Shown: piece by piece, positions 43,261 to 50,735 of the stretch | Layout: each line of letters starts with the position of its first letter | Position numbering within the stretch: the first letter of the stretch is position 1 | Source: Bdellovibrio sp. 28-41-41 | GTDB taxonomy: Bacteria > Bdellovibrionota > Bdellovibrionia > Bdellovibrionales > Bdellovibrionaceae | Assembly (NCBI GenBank): GCA_002256935.1 | Contig: NCGL01000049.1 | Coordinates: 1 to 54,655 of the forward strand | Direction: 5' to 3' | Length of the DNA: 54,655 nt | Notes under the pieces: model-generated | Seen by the model: the letters and a program-made list of their open reading frames with translations, nothing else | Databases searched by the model: none | What the model was told of the DNA's origin: nothing | Program-made: the position numbers and the translations under genes

Positions 43261-44922
43261 TTATTTTTTTCCATCCATACTAAAACGTATCACGACCCGC
43301 TGAGATTTCTTACAATCGTTGGCCTTACAGAAATCTGTGCCTGGCTTGACATCTTTAACCTTCATAACTTCCAAGAACGATCGTCCCGATACTTTCATTA
43401 CCGGATACATATCTTTCTGGTGATCAAACTCCATAGTTTTATCATCTAAGATATGACTGAAGATCGATTTCGCACGCTTATAACTTAAATCCATATTGTA
43501 TTTCAGAGCTTCTTTGTCTTTCTTAGCACTCGATTTTGGATCCACGAACTTACCACCAAATGTTGGTGACGCAAAACCCACGATCTCAACTGCCGAGATT
43601 TTATCTTTAACTTTGTCATTTCCAAATAATGATTTCGCATACACCGGCATTGCTTTCTCTAAGATCGATTTCATATCGCCATTCAGCTTAGCTGAATCCG
43701 TTTCGAAATACGCGTCCCCGAAATCAAGCATAACTTCACCCGTTTGCAAATCGATGTCGGCTTTTACACCCGCTTTTTCGAAACCTTTTTTGATTTCGTT
43801 CGCTACGTCTTTGCGCAAATCACGCTCTGCCATGGCTGTTTTAAGTTCTTTTTCTTTATTACCTAGGTCTTTAGCCATACCAGCCAGTTTATCACCCAAT
43901 TCTTTTTCTTTTGCTTTTGCAGAGGCCTCAAATTCGCCCAATCGTTTAGCTTTTTCCGCCGCACTCATTCTTGCGCCACGAAGTTCGTTTTCAAGATTGG
44001 CTTTATCACGAGCTTTGTCCGCTTCGAATTGGCCTTTCATGTCTTCCATTTTCTTAGCGTACTCGCTTTCTACTGATCCCAATTTATTTTTAAGATCGCC
44101 GACTTCCATGTTTTTAACATTCAGATCGGTTTGTGTTTTTGCTAAGTCATTTGATAATTGACCTAATCGCGCTTGTGACGTTTTCAGATCTTTCTCGCTA
44201 TCCGCAATTTGCTCATTCAACTTATCAATTTTACCTTGGCTATCATTTTGGATGGCTGCCATTTTTTGTTCATACGCTTTTTTTGAGATCTCTTTGTTTT
44301 TCAAAGCCTCTTTTAACTGAGACAATTTGTCGTCCAGTTGTTCTTGCGCTTTAGCAATTTTCATCTCGTTTTCAGAGATTAACTTTTTCTTGTTGTCGAC
44401 TTCTTGATTCAAAGAAGAAATTTGCTCTTCTTGAGAAACGATTGTGTCGTCTTGTTCGTCGATGATATCATCACGCTTTTTGATCTTAGTTTTCGATAGA
44501 ACGTTGGCGTTAACAATATTACGAACCATTTGTTGATACTGATTAAGAGCTTCTTCTTTCTTTTGATTGTCATTAGCCGCTTGTCTTAAACGATCTTTCT
44601 CATCTTTTGCTTCTTCTTTAAGCAAAGTTAATTTGTCCATTAACTCAGCGTATTGATCCGCCTCTGTCTGAGATGCCTCTTTTTTAAGATACTCTTTTTT
44701 AATAGAGTCATACATTTTTAACTGATTCTTCAGATCTTGCACTTCCATGGTTAGCTTTTGCTTTTCCATTTCTTGCTTCATTCCCGATGTGTTGGTCTTC
44801 AAAGAAGAAGTCACGTACAACAGAAGGAAAATCGTAGAAAGACCCAAGAATAAGTCAGAGTAGGACGTCCAAAAATGGCCGTCATCCTGATGATTTTTGT
44901 GCTTGTCGTAGTTGAAAGACAT
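43261..44922 (-). CDS. MotB-like protein with very long coiled coil and OmpA-like domain
   Basis: The 553-residue protein has a short N-terminal cytoplasmic part, then HFWTSYSDLFLGLSTIFLLL (residues 16-35), a helix with a stator-type aspartate, D23, in the SYSD position, as in MotB/ZorB (YADLM). Residues about 50-380 are coiled coil, rich in K, E, Q and D. Residues about 400-550 are an OmpA-like peptidoglycan-binding domain (VMLDFGDAYFETDSAKLNGD, VEIVGFASPTFGG, SYKRAKSIF), with a CKANDC pair near the end. It is the first gene of the operon, and its start is about 160 bp from the divergent cytochrome gene. Its coil is unusually long for a stator protein. Confidence 0.88.
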   Translation of the reverse strand: MSFNYDKHKNHQDDGHFWTSYSDLFLGLSTIFLLLYVTSSLKTNTSGMKQEMEKQKLTMEVQDLKNQLKMYDSIKKEYLKKEASQTEADQYAELMDKLTLLKEEAKDEKDRLRQAANDNQKKEEALNQYQQMVRNIVNANVLSKTKIKKRDDIIDEQDDTIVSQEEQISSLNQEVDNKKKLISENEMKIAKAQEQLDDKLSQLKEALKNKEISKKAYEQKMAAIQNDSQGKIDKLNEQIADSEKDLKTSQARLGQLSNDLAKTQTDLNVKNMEVGDLKNKLGSVESEYAKKMEDMKGQFEADKARDKANLENELRGARMSAAEKAKRLGEFEASAKAKEKELGDKLAGMAKDLGNKEKELKTAMAERDLRKDVANEIKKGFEKAGVKADIDLQTGEVMLDFGDAYFETDSAKLNGDMKSILEKAMPVYAKSLFGNDKVKDKISAVEIVGFASPTFGGKFVDPKSSAKKDKEALKYNMDLSYKRAKSIFSHILDDKTMEFDHQKDMYPVMKVSGRSFLEVMKVKDVKPGTDFCKANDCKKSQRVVIRFSMDGKK

Positions 44923-45084
44923 AGATACCTCTTCGCAATTAAGCGTATCGATTCATTGGCCTCATCGATCGATTCCGAAGAAATCTTGAGGTCCAGACAG
45001 GCAAAACCCCAATTCAAGACCTTGATCGTAAATTTTCCGTAACTATTTCTTGATTTTAGTCTAGGTTTAAAGAATCATTTGCCT

Positions 45085-46248
45085 ATGCGCCTATCCGGAA
45101 TTCTGTTTTTTTTCATTTTATCTACGTCTTTCAGCAGACTTGCATCGGCATACCCAGACTTTATTGGTTACGGCTACAGTTCCTGCATGCTTTGCCATTA
45201 CAACGGTCACGGTAACGGCCCATTGACTGACTACGGTCGCGGGGTTTTCGCTTCAGAGATAGTGTCTAAAGGCTACATGGATCCTAGAACCACAGATGAT
45301 GAGCTGTCTCAAAGCAGTGGTTTCTTAGGCAAAAAACCACTCCCATGGTGGTTCCGACCAGGGTTTAAATATCGCGGTTTATGGTTCCAGTCGAATCCTG
45401 GTAGCGAGCAGACAATGAAAAAACTGATTCACATGCAAGCCGACGCAAGCCTTGCATTGCTGTTCGATCAAGATCAGAAGTACGCTATGGTCATGAGCTA
45501 TGGTTACTACCCGGTTCCTGCCAATTTAAAAAATGATCCCAACAAACCGACTGAGTTTTTATCGCGCGAACATTATTTTCGCTGGATGAAAAACGATAAC
45601 TTAACTTGGTTTGCCGGCTTGATGGACAAAGCGTATGGCATTCGTATTGTCGATCACACGGCCTACTCACGCGCCAAAGTCGGCGTTGCACAGAACGATC
45701 AGACCTACGGTGTGATGGCGATATACCGCAAAGATCCATGGGAATTTACTCCGCATATCTTCATTGGAAATTTAGCGCAAAATTCGGATCAGCGCCAAAA
45801 AGGTTTCTCATTCATGGCCGAGCGAGACATGCACCAGTATTTCCGCCTGGGTGGATCATTCATGATGTCTGAAAATAACTACGTGAATTGGACACGCATG
45901 GCGGTCCACAGTAAATATGGTTACGGCAAAGGAAATAGCTTATTAACTGAAGCTGGCTTGATCATGAATAAACCAAAAAGTGGTTCAGGTAAAACTGGCG
46001 GCTATGGGCTTGCGCAAAGCATGGCCTTGATTAAACGTGGTTATTTTTTCTTGTCGCAAATTGAATATTACAATCAGACATTATCTACAAAATCGCCAGA
46101 CAACCTGAAATGGACGTTTGGTTTATTAGCGTTTCCTTATCTAAAAACTGAGTTTCGTTTTACCGTAGTGAATGGCCGTGATTTATCAGATGAATCGGTA
46201 GTGGGTGATTCTTGGACGATTCAAACACAACTGCATTTCTCATTATAG
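45085..46248 (+). CDS. Outer-membrane barrel protein with an N-terminal single heme c site
   Basis: From ATG 45085 a signal peptide (LSGILFFFILSTSFSRLASA) is followed by one heme-binding CxxCH motif: C34-M-L-C37-H38 in YGYSSCMLCHYNGHGNGPLT. The remaining ~340 residues alternate hydrophobic and polar residues with many aromatics and end in QLHFSL, typical of an outer-membrane barrel (KYRGLWFQS, YAMVMSYGYYP, TEFRFTVVNG). The combination suggests a barrel with a heme at its periplasmic entry; electron transfer across or within the outer membrane is one idea (inference). An in-frame TTG at 45079 exists, but ATG is preferred. Seems to be followed in operon by the Pro-rich gene (9 bp). Confidence 0.8.
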   Translation: MRLSGILFFFILSTSFSRLASAYPDFIGYGYSSCMLCHYNGHGNGPLTDYGRGVFASEIVSKGYMDPRTTDDELSQSSGFLGKKPLPWWFRPGFKYRGLWFQSNPGSEQTMKKLIHMQADASLALLFDQDQKYAMVMSYGYYPVPANLKNDPNKPTEFLSREHYFRWMKNDNLTWFAGLMDKAYGIRIVDHTAYSRAKVGVAQNDQTYGVMAIYRKDPWEFTPHIFIGNLAQNSDQRQKGFSFMAERDMHQYFRLGGSFMMSENNYVNWTRMAVHSKYGYGKGNSLLTEAGLIMNKPKSGSGKTGGYGLAQSMALIKRGYFFLSQIEYYNQTLSTKSPDNLKWTFGLLAFPYLKTEFRFTVVNGRDLSDESVVGDSWTIQTQLHFSL

Positions 46249-46257
46249 GATAGAGTG

Positions 46258-47280
46258 ATGGATTTTAAATTTGTTTTCTTAATTATTGTTATGAGCGTGT
46301 CCTTGGGATGGCCGCAATCCTCCATAGCTCAGCAATTTATTGATATCGATTTAGCGCCACCAACGAAACCAAAACAACCACCGCCGAAACAGCAACCAGC
46401 TCAGCTTCCAGCTAAAAAACCAGTACAGAAACCAGTGGCTAAACCCGCAGCGCCGGCGCGCCAAGTCGCTCCCCCAAAACGACCAGTTACCCAGTCAGCA
46501 CCTCGCCAAGCGGCACCGGTGGCACGCAAGCCTCTGCCGACAAAAGTAGCTCCGATAACTAAAAAACCAGCGCCGACACCGACCGCGACAAGGATTCCAG
46601 TCCCGACGCCAGCGCCTCTTCCATCAACACCAGCACCAGCACCAGCTCAGCGCCCAGTGACTGCTCCGTCGATTCGTCCGACGCCTCAGCCACCCCCTTC
46701 CAAAGCAGAAACGACTAGCTCTGCAGATGGACAAAACTCCGGCGATATCATTGGTGACCCGACAGGGAGATTTAAAAACCGTCACGGTTTTACTGTCGAT
46801 TACACAACTTGGTATGAAACGATGAAGCTTACAAACCTTGCGACTAAAGGCTTAGTTGAAGGCAACACCCATTACTTTGGTATATCATTCAACTATGACT
46901 TCACTGTTTATCGTGAGCGCTGGGGTTATGCACTGAACGTGGGCGCCGTAACCGGCAATGCTCAAGCGGGAACTAAAGATTCGGGAGACTATTACGAACG
47001 TCGTATTGTTTGGACGGGATTTCGCGGCGGCGGTCGATTGTTCTGGCGCGCAAACAATCGAATCGATTTAGGTTTGGGATTTTTAGCTCAATCGAAATCT
47101 ACAAAATGGCCAGAGGAAGAAAATTACGTCGTTGTTCCACAAACCAATCCTCATTACTTCTATTACCTAGACACACGCTGGAGATTAAACTATCGCTATG
47201 AATTAGTTCAGTCGTTTGGAACTCACCTGCGTAGTTATGCTTTAGCTTGGATGTTGGGCCTGACCTACACATTGAATTAG
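46258..47280 (+). CDS. Proline-rich linker protein with C-terminal outer-membrane barrel
   Basis: From ATG 46258 (AGGATAG upstream; a GTG at 46255 is in frame) the protein has a signal peptide (FVFLIIVMSVSLGWPQ), then about 115 residues rich in P, A, K, Q, R and T (PTKPKQPPPKQQPAQ, KPVAKPAAPARQVAPPKRP) and a C-terminal part of about 190 residues with amphipathic strands (GFTVDYTTWYETMKL, HYFGISFNYDFTVYRERWGY, RLFWRANNRIDLGLGFL) that ends with LGLTYTLN. The Pro-rich part may span the periplasm or peptidoglycan, the end a small barrel. It follows the heme-barrel gene by 9 bp. No family recognised. Confidence 0.75.
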   Translation: MDFKFVFLIIVMSVSLGWPQSSIAQQFIDIDLAPPTKPKQPPPKQQPAQLPAKKPVQKPVAKPAAPARQVAPPKRPVTQSAPRQAAPVARKPLPTKVAPITKKPAPTPTATRIPVPTPAPLPSTPAPAPAQRPVTAPSIRPTPQPPPSKAETTSSADGQNSGDIIGDPTGRFKNRHGFTVDYTTWYETMKLTNLATKGLVEGNTHYFGISFNYDFTVYRERWGYALNVGAVTGNAQAGTKDSGDYYERRIVWTGFRGGGRLFWRANNRIDLGLGFLAQSKSTKWPEEENYVVVPQTNPHYFYYLDTRWRLNYRYELVQSFGTHLRSYALAWMLGLTYTLN

Positions 47281-47858
47281 TAAAAACTTAAGCATACGTT
47301 TTTACTTGAACTTTCAATCGGCCGAGAATGCACAGTATTCAATAAAGCCTGTGATCGACGATCAAAATGAAATCCTGTGCCGATTCCATTTTCCAACTAG
47401 CAGCTCCACCGATAACATATGGGAATTTACTTTTTCACGCTTATAAGTGTCTTCGCGATAACTAAGTTTAGTCGTCCACAATGGGCCTTCACCTTGAATC
47501 ACCCTCGCCGCCGATCCAGCGTAAGTTTCGATCCACTAGCTTTAACCCAATAAGGATTACCTTTCCGAGCGCCGGTCAGACGGGCACGCTGTCAACAGTC
47601 AGGCAGGTCCTGACTCCGGTAGCGGTTTTACTGGGGCATTTTCCATGCTTGAAAATTTTCGCGCCTATCAAAACTCTGTAATTTTTTATCATGATTGTGA
47701 GCAGCTAAAATGCGCTAAGCACCTGCGTGATCAATACAGTCGCTAAAAGGCAAAACAGAAGAAACTTTCTAATAATTGACTCACCCTTTAAAATAAAAAT
47801 TCCTTTACCCACTATTTTTTAAAAGGAGTAGAAAGAAGATAAGAAAAAGGAGGTACTT
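47281..47858. other. Gene-poor stretch with a possible decayed gene on the minus strand
   Basis: No intact gene is supported here. On the minus strand, 47362-47535 is open and reads WIETYAGSAARVIQGEGPLW, TTKLSYREDTYKREKVNSHM and LSVELLVGKW, which look like real protein. Neighbouring frames add GNPYWVKASGSK upstream and NGIGTGFHFDRRSQALLN downstream. Frames disagree, so this may be the frameshifted end of a lost gene. The last 30 bp hold a strong AAGGAGG ribosome-binding site for the next gene. Confidence 0.4.
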
Positions 47859-48104
47859 ATGAAAAATAGTATCATTGTATTAGTTTCTGTCTTTATATCT
47901 CTTGCCTCTTACGCCAAGGGTGATGGCCCTGTCGCAACCGTCTGCAAGACAGATATCGAAAAATTTTGTGCTGACAAACAGCATGTCGCAAGGGAAGTAA
48001 GAACTTGTCTTGAAACCAAAAAAACTGAAATTTCTAAAGAATGCCTACAGGTTCTAGAAAATACAGGTCCTGGATCTGGAATGGGTAAAGGAAAAAAGAA
48101 GTAA
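47859..48104 (+). CDS. Small secreted cysteine-rich-repeat protein
   Basis: The 81-residue protein has a signal peptide (1-19, IIVLVSVFISLASYA) and four cysteines spaced as in the cysteine-rich repeat family (C-x2-DI-x2-FC, then C-x3-..., C): VCKTDIEKFCADKQ, TCLETKK, ECLQVL. The end is Gly/Lys-rich. The start has a perfect AAGGAGG at a short distance, so it is probably strongly translated. Function unknown; metal or disulfide-based stabilisation is possible. Confidence 0.75.
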   Translation: MKNSIIVLVSVFISLASYAKGDGPVATVCKTDIEKFCADKQHVAREVRTCLETKKTEISKECLQVLENTGPGSGMGKGKKK

Positions 48105-48136
48105 AACTTTAGGCTGCTCATTTCCCCGGTGTTACC

Positions 48137-48508
48137 CTATAGAGAGTTAATCCAAGCTTTGATTTCTTTGATTTCAGCCAACGACAAATTAGGTTGTCCT
48201 GTCGGCATATCACCCGCAACCCCTAAGTCATTTCCACGAATGCGTGTGTAGAGAGTCGAATTCGCAGGAGAACCTTTAAAAACCAAACCTTTTTTCACGA
48301 AATCATCTGATGAGTATGCGGACCATGTGGAATGGCAGCTTAGGCATTTGGTTCCAATGATGTCACGAGCCGAGACGAATTCGGCTGTGCCAACAACAGA
48401 CCCACCGTCAGAGCTACTTGAGTTTTTCACTTTACCGCAGCTGACTAGGCCGAACACAGCACCCGAAATTGAAAAAAATAGAATGAACAAACGTATCTGT
48501 CTTACCAT
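48137..48508 (-). CDS. Small cytochrome c-like lipoprotein
   Basis: A 123-residue protein with a signal peptide and lipobox LVSC (C24), then a Ser-rich linker and one CLSCH heme site in GTKCLSCHSTW. The end LSLAEIKEIKAWINSL fits the planctomycete-type cytochrome C pattern, in which a methionine-containing stretch (GDMPTGQ) before the last helix often supplies the sixth ligand. It should be anchored in the periplasm and move single electrons. It is related in layout to the two larger cytochrome-like genes that follow on the same strand. Confidence 0.8.
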   Translation of the reverse strand: MVRQIRLFILFFSISGAVFGLVSCGKVKNSSSSDGGSVVGTAEFVSARDIIGTKCLSCHSTWSAYSSDDFVKKGLVFKGSPANSTLYTRIRGNDLGVAGDMPTGQPNLSLAEIKEIKAWINSL

Positions 48509-48603
48509 CTACTTAATTGTATATCTATTTTTAGCGTCAAGCAAATCTCTAAATGAGGCAACATGCGATTCGACCTTGGTTTGGCTAAATGTTCTACCAA
48601 AAC

Positions 48604-49902
48604 TCACTTTCGTTTAATCGACTCTTCAAACTGTCGTAATACATTCGTAGCCATCGCTAGAGCCGTATCTGCAGGCATTTTATAATGCTGAGCAAATAAC
48701 TGAGCAATTTGGCTCAGACTCACCTTGCCGTCTATAGAATGAAATAAGTCCGCCTGAAATCGAATCAATTGCTTATGTCGTTGCAATTCATCAGAGACCG
48801 CAATGGGTTTATTTGAATTTAATAACCAATTCGGTAAATATTCAAAGGGCTCAACAGGGACGTTTTTTACTTTTTTAATTTTAAACAAATAGACAGTTTC
48901 ATTTCTAGAATTCACTTCACTATCGGAACTTAAATACCTGATGGCAGAGACTTTTTCGCTCTCAAATTCAAAGCCGCACTCTTTCCATTGCTCAGCAATT
49001 TCTGGTCGAGTTAAGTTCATGGATTCATCTCGATGAGAAAAACCCAAAGGTCCAAAGTTAACCCACGAACCACCGATTTCTAAAAGCTGATTCACTCGCT
49101 GTGCGAGCAACTTAAAACTAAACGGCAGTATGTCGATCAACCATGGTGTCACTATCGCATTAAACTGATGATCTTTAAACGGAAGTTCAGTCACATCGCC
49201 ACAGACCAAATAAAATCCAGATAAGTTTCCAAGGTTTGACTTCAGCTCGAATTCCTTCACCACGCTATCCAGTTCGACTGGAGCGGTGTTAAAATCCCAA
49301 AGCTTAATACTGGCGCCCTTTAACATTTCATTCGCCACAAGCAGCAATAGCGGATTAAAATCAACAGCCACTGTCATAGGCAAATGAAACTCCTTATGCA
49401 GATCCATAGCTAAACGACTAGCCCCAGTGCCTAAAACGCACGTACGATTTGGTTTCCAGTTAGCACCCACGACCTCGGTGATCAAATCCACAGCGTGTTG
49501 ATTTTCATTTGTTACCCAGCCCCAGTCGCGAAATAGATTTTTGCGATACAGATGCAATGATTGATGTGATGGTACCGCAACATCAAATGATGGAGCGGCC
49601 GCTACATCCAGACTTTTCAGTATTTGAGCTAATGTTAGATAGTTAGATTCGTGAGCTTTTTTTAAAACTTCTAGACGCGTACGCGTAGCCGATCCCAGAT
49701 TTTTTCCGTGCTTAAGTTCTGATTCGATATTGGCTTGGTTTACTTTATGAAAGTTTAGAAATTCGTTTTTTTTATTCAACCAATAGGTCTTGTAGTACTC
49801 AACATCTTTGAACAGCCATGGCAGGTCACCGGTAAAATAAACTTCGCTTTCATTTTTTGGAAATTTTAAAAGAGAAAACAGGTTTGGGTCGATGGTGGCC
49901 AT
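48604..49902 (-). CDS. SAM-dependent methyltransferase (carnosine-N-methyltransferase-like)
   Basis: The 432-residue protein has a class I methyltransferase core in about 140-330: motif I VLGTGASRLAMDLH, an acidic end VAVDFNPLLLL (motif II), YLVCGDVTELPF (motif III) and IVTPWLIDILP. The segment WVNFGPLGFSHRDESMNLTR resembles the N2227/carnosine-N-methyltransferase group (INxGPLxYHF). The first ~130 and last ~80 residues are accessory, and the latter are helical. The methyl acceptor is unknown. No signal peptide. A near-perfect inverted repeat covers its start codon. Confidence 0.75.
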   Translation of the reverse strand: MATIDPNLFSLLKFPKNESEVYFTGDLPWLFKDVEYYKTYWLNKKNEFLNFHKVNQANIESELKHGKNLGSATRTRLEVLKKAHESNYLTLAQILKSLDVAAAPSFDVAVPSHQSLHLYRKNLFRDWGWVTNENQHAVDLITEVVGANWKPNRTCVLGTGASRLAMDLHKEFHLPMTVAVDFNPLLLLVANEMLKGASIKLWDFNTAPVELDSVVKEFELKSNLGNLSGFYLVCGDVTELPFKDHQFNAIVTPWLIDILPFSFKLLAQRVNQLLEIGGSWVNFGPLGFSHRDESMNLTRPEIAEQWKECGFEFESEKVSAIRYLSSDSEVNSRNETVYLFKIKKVKNVPVEPFEYLPNWLLNSNKPIAVSDELQRHKQLIRFQADLFHSIDGKVSLSQIAQLFAQHYKMPADTALAMATNVLRQFEESIKRK

Positions 49903-49914
49903 AATTTATTATGG
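49899..49914. promoter_or_regulatory. Inverted repeat over the methyltransferase start codon
   Basis: CCATAAT-TT-ATTATGG, an exact 7-bp inverted repeat, includes the start codon (CAT at 49900-49902) of the minus-strand methyltransferase. The position would suit an operator or a translation-blocking hairpin. Confidence 0.35.
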
Positions 49915-49975
49915 CTTCAAATCACGAGCTTGCCATTCAGAAATGACAACCTCGTGGTTCAGATTAGACTAAAAA

Positions 49976-50701
49976 CTAGTTATTCAAAGCACCCGCCTGG
50001 ATCCATGCTTTAACGATATCGATGTCGGCTGTTGGAAGACGAGCACCATTTCTTGGCATAAAATCATTCCCCGGTCTTAGAAGCGAGGTAACAAAGCGCG
50101 AACCATTTGGGTTTCCTGCAATTGCAATATTATTGGCTACTGTACTTGCGTAGGTCGACAAGTCAACACCACCTGACAGAGTGGCGCCACTGTGACAGCC
50201 CAAACATTTCGTATTGATAATACGAGTCTTGATACTGCTATATTTAGCCTCTAGAGTCGCTGAGCCATCTGGAATAGCGACGTTACCGCTATCATCTATC
50301 AAGCCCTCAAGAATCCATTTATTCAATGCTGATAAATCACTGGTAGAAACGCCACCACCCGGAGGCATGCTACCATCTTTGATTACGCGGATGATATCAG
50401 AAATCTCTGGCTGACCAGGGATTACTAGGCGGTAATACAATAGGAAATTCAAATCTGTGATATCCGAGATACCGCCTTCTGGTTTATCCGGGTTATGACA
50501 TGTTAAACATTTAGAACTTAAAACCTCTAAGGCTTGCGCGCCCAAGATATCATTCTCTGCAGATAACTTACTACTAGATTCAGAACTGCTTGCCGATCCA
50601 ACAGCCGAACAGTTTTGGAAAGAAACAACTAGCAATAGGCATGAAGCCAACATTGCTGCTAGAAACTTTCTTTTTCTTGTAAAAATCTTACCTAAATCCA
50701 T
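49976..50701 (-). CDS. Diheme cytochrome c-like lipoprotein
   Basis: From ATG 50701 (AGGGAAAG upstream; an ATG at 50719 is in frame) the protein has about 241 residues. A basic start (FTRKRKFLAAM) and hydrophobic core end in VSFQNC, an atypical lipobox. Two CxxCH heme sites: SSKCLTCHNPD and NTKCLGCHSG, each followed by a stretch with a likely sixth-ligand methionine (GSMPPGGG and DFMPRNG) and a helix ending in W (ALNKWILEG and VKAWIQAG). This is a duplicated planctomycete-type cytochrome module. It is read from the same strand as the 590-residue cytochrome, 34 bp after it. Confidence 0.8.
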   Translation of the reverse strand: MDLGKIFTRKRKFLAAMLASCLLLVVSFQNCSAVGSASSSESSSKLSAENDILGAQALEVLSSKCLTCHNPDKPEGGISDITDLNFLLYYRLVIPGQPEISDIIRVIKDGSMPPGGGVSTSDLSALNKWILEGLIDDSGNVAIPDGSATLEAKYSSIKTRIINTKCLGCHSGATLSGGVDLSTYASTVANNIAIAGNPNGSRFVTSLLRPGNDFMPRNGARLPTADIDIVKAWIQAGALNN

Positions 50702-50735
50702 ACGCTTTCCCTTCAACATGAATATCTTTAAAAGC

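Noticed and set aside
43496..44161. A 221-residue plus-strand reading frame opposite the MotB-like gene
   Set aside because: It is the mirror of a K/E-rich coiled coil, gives a Ser/Phe/Leu-rich sequence without motifs, and has no ribosome-binding site.
39122..44922. A Zorya anti-phage system
   Set aside because: Layout of ZorA/ZorB-like pieces fits partly, but the TolQ-like protein lacks a long tail, and no ZorC, ZorD helicase or ZorE-type nuclease gene is in reach; the third gene is an FHA rod protein.
47481..47681. A 66-residue plus-strand frame in the gap after the proline-rich gene
   Set aside because: No ribosome-binding site, no signal or motif, and the minus strand of the same stretch looks more protein-like.
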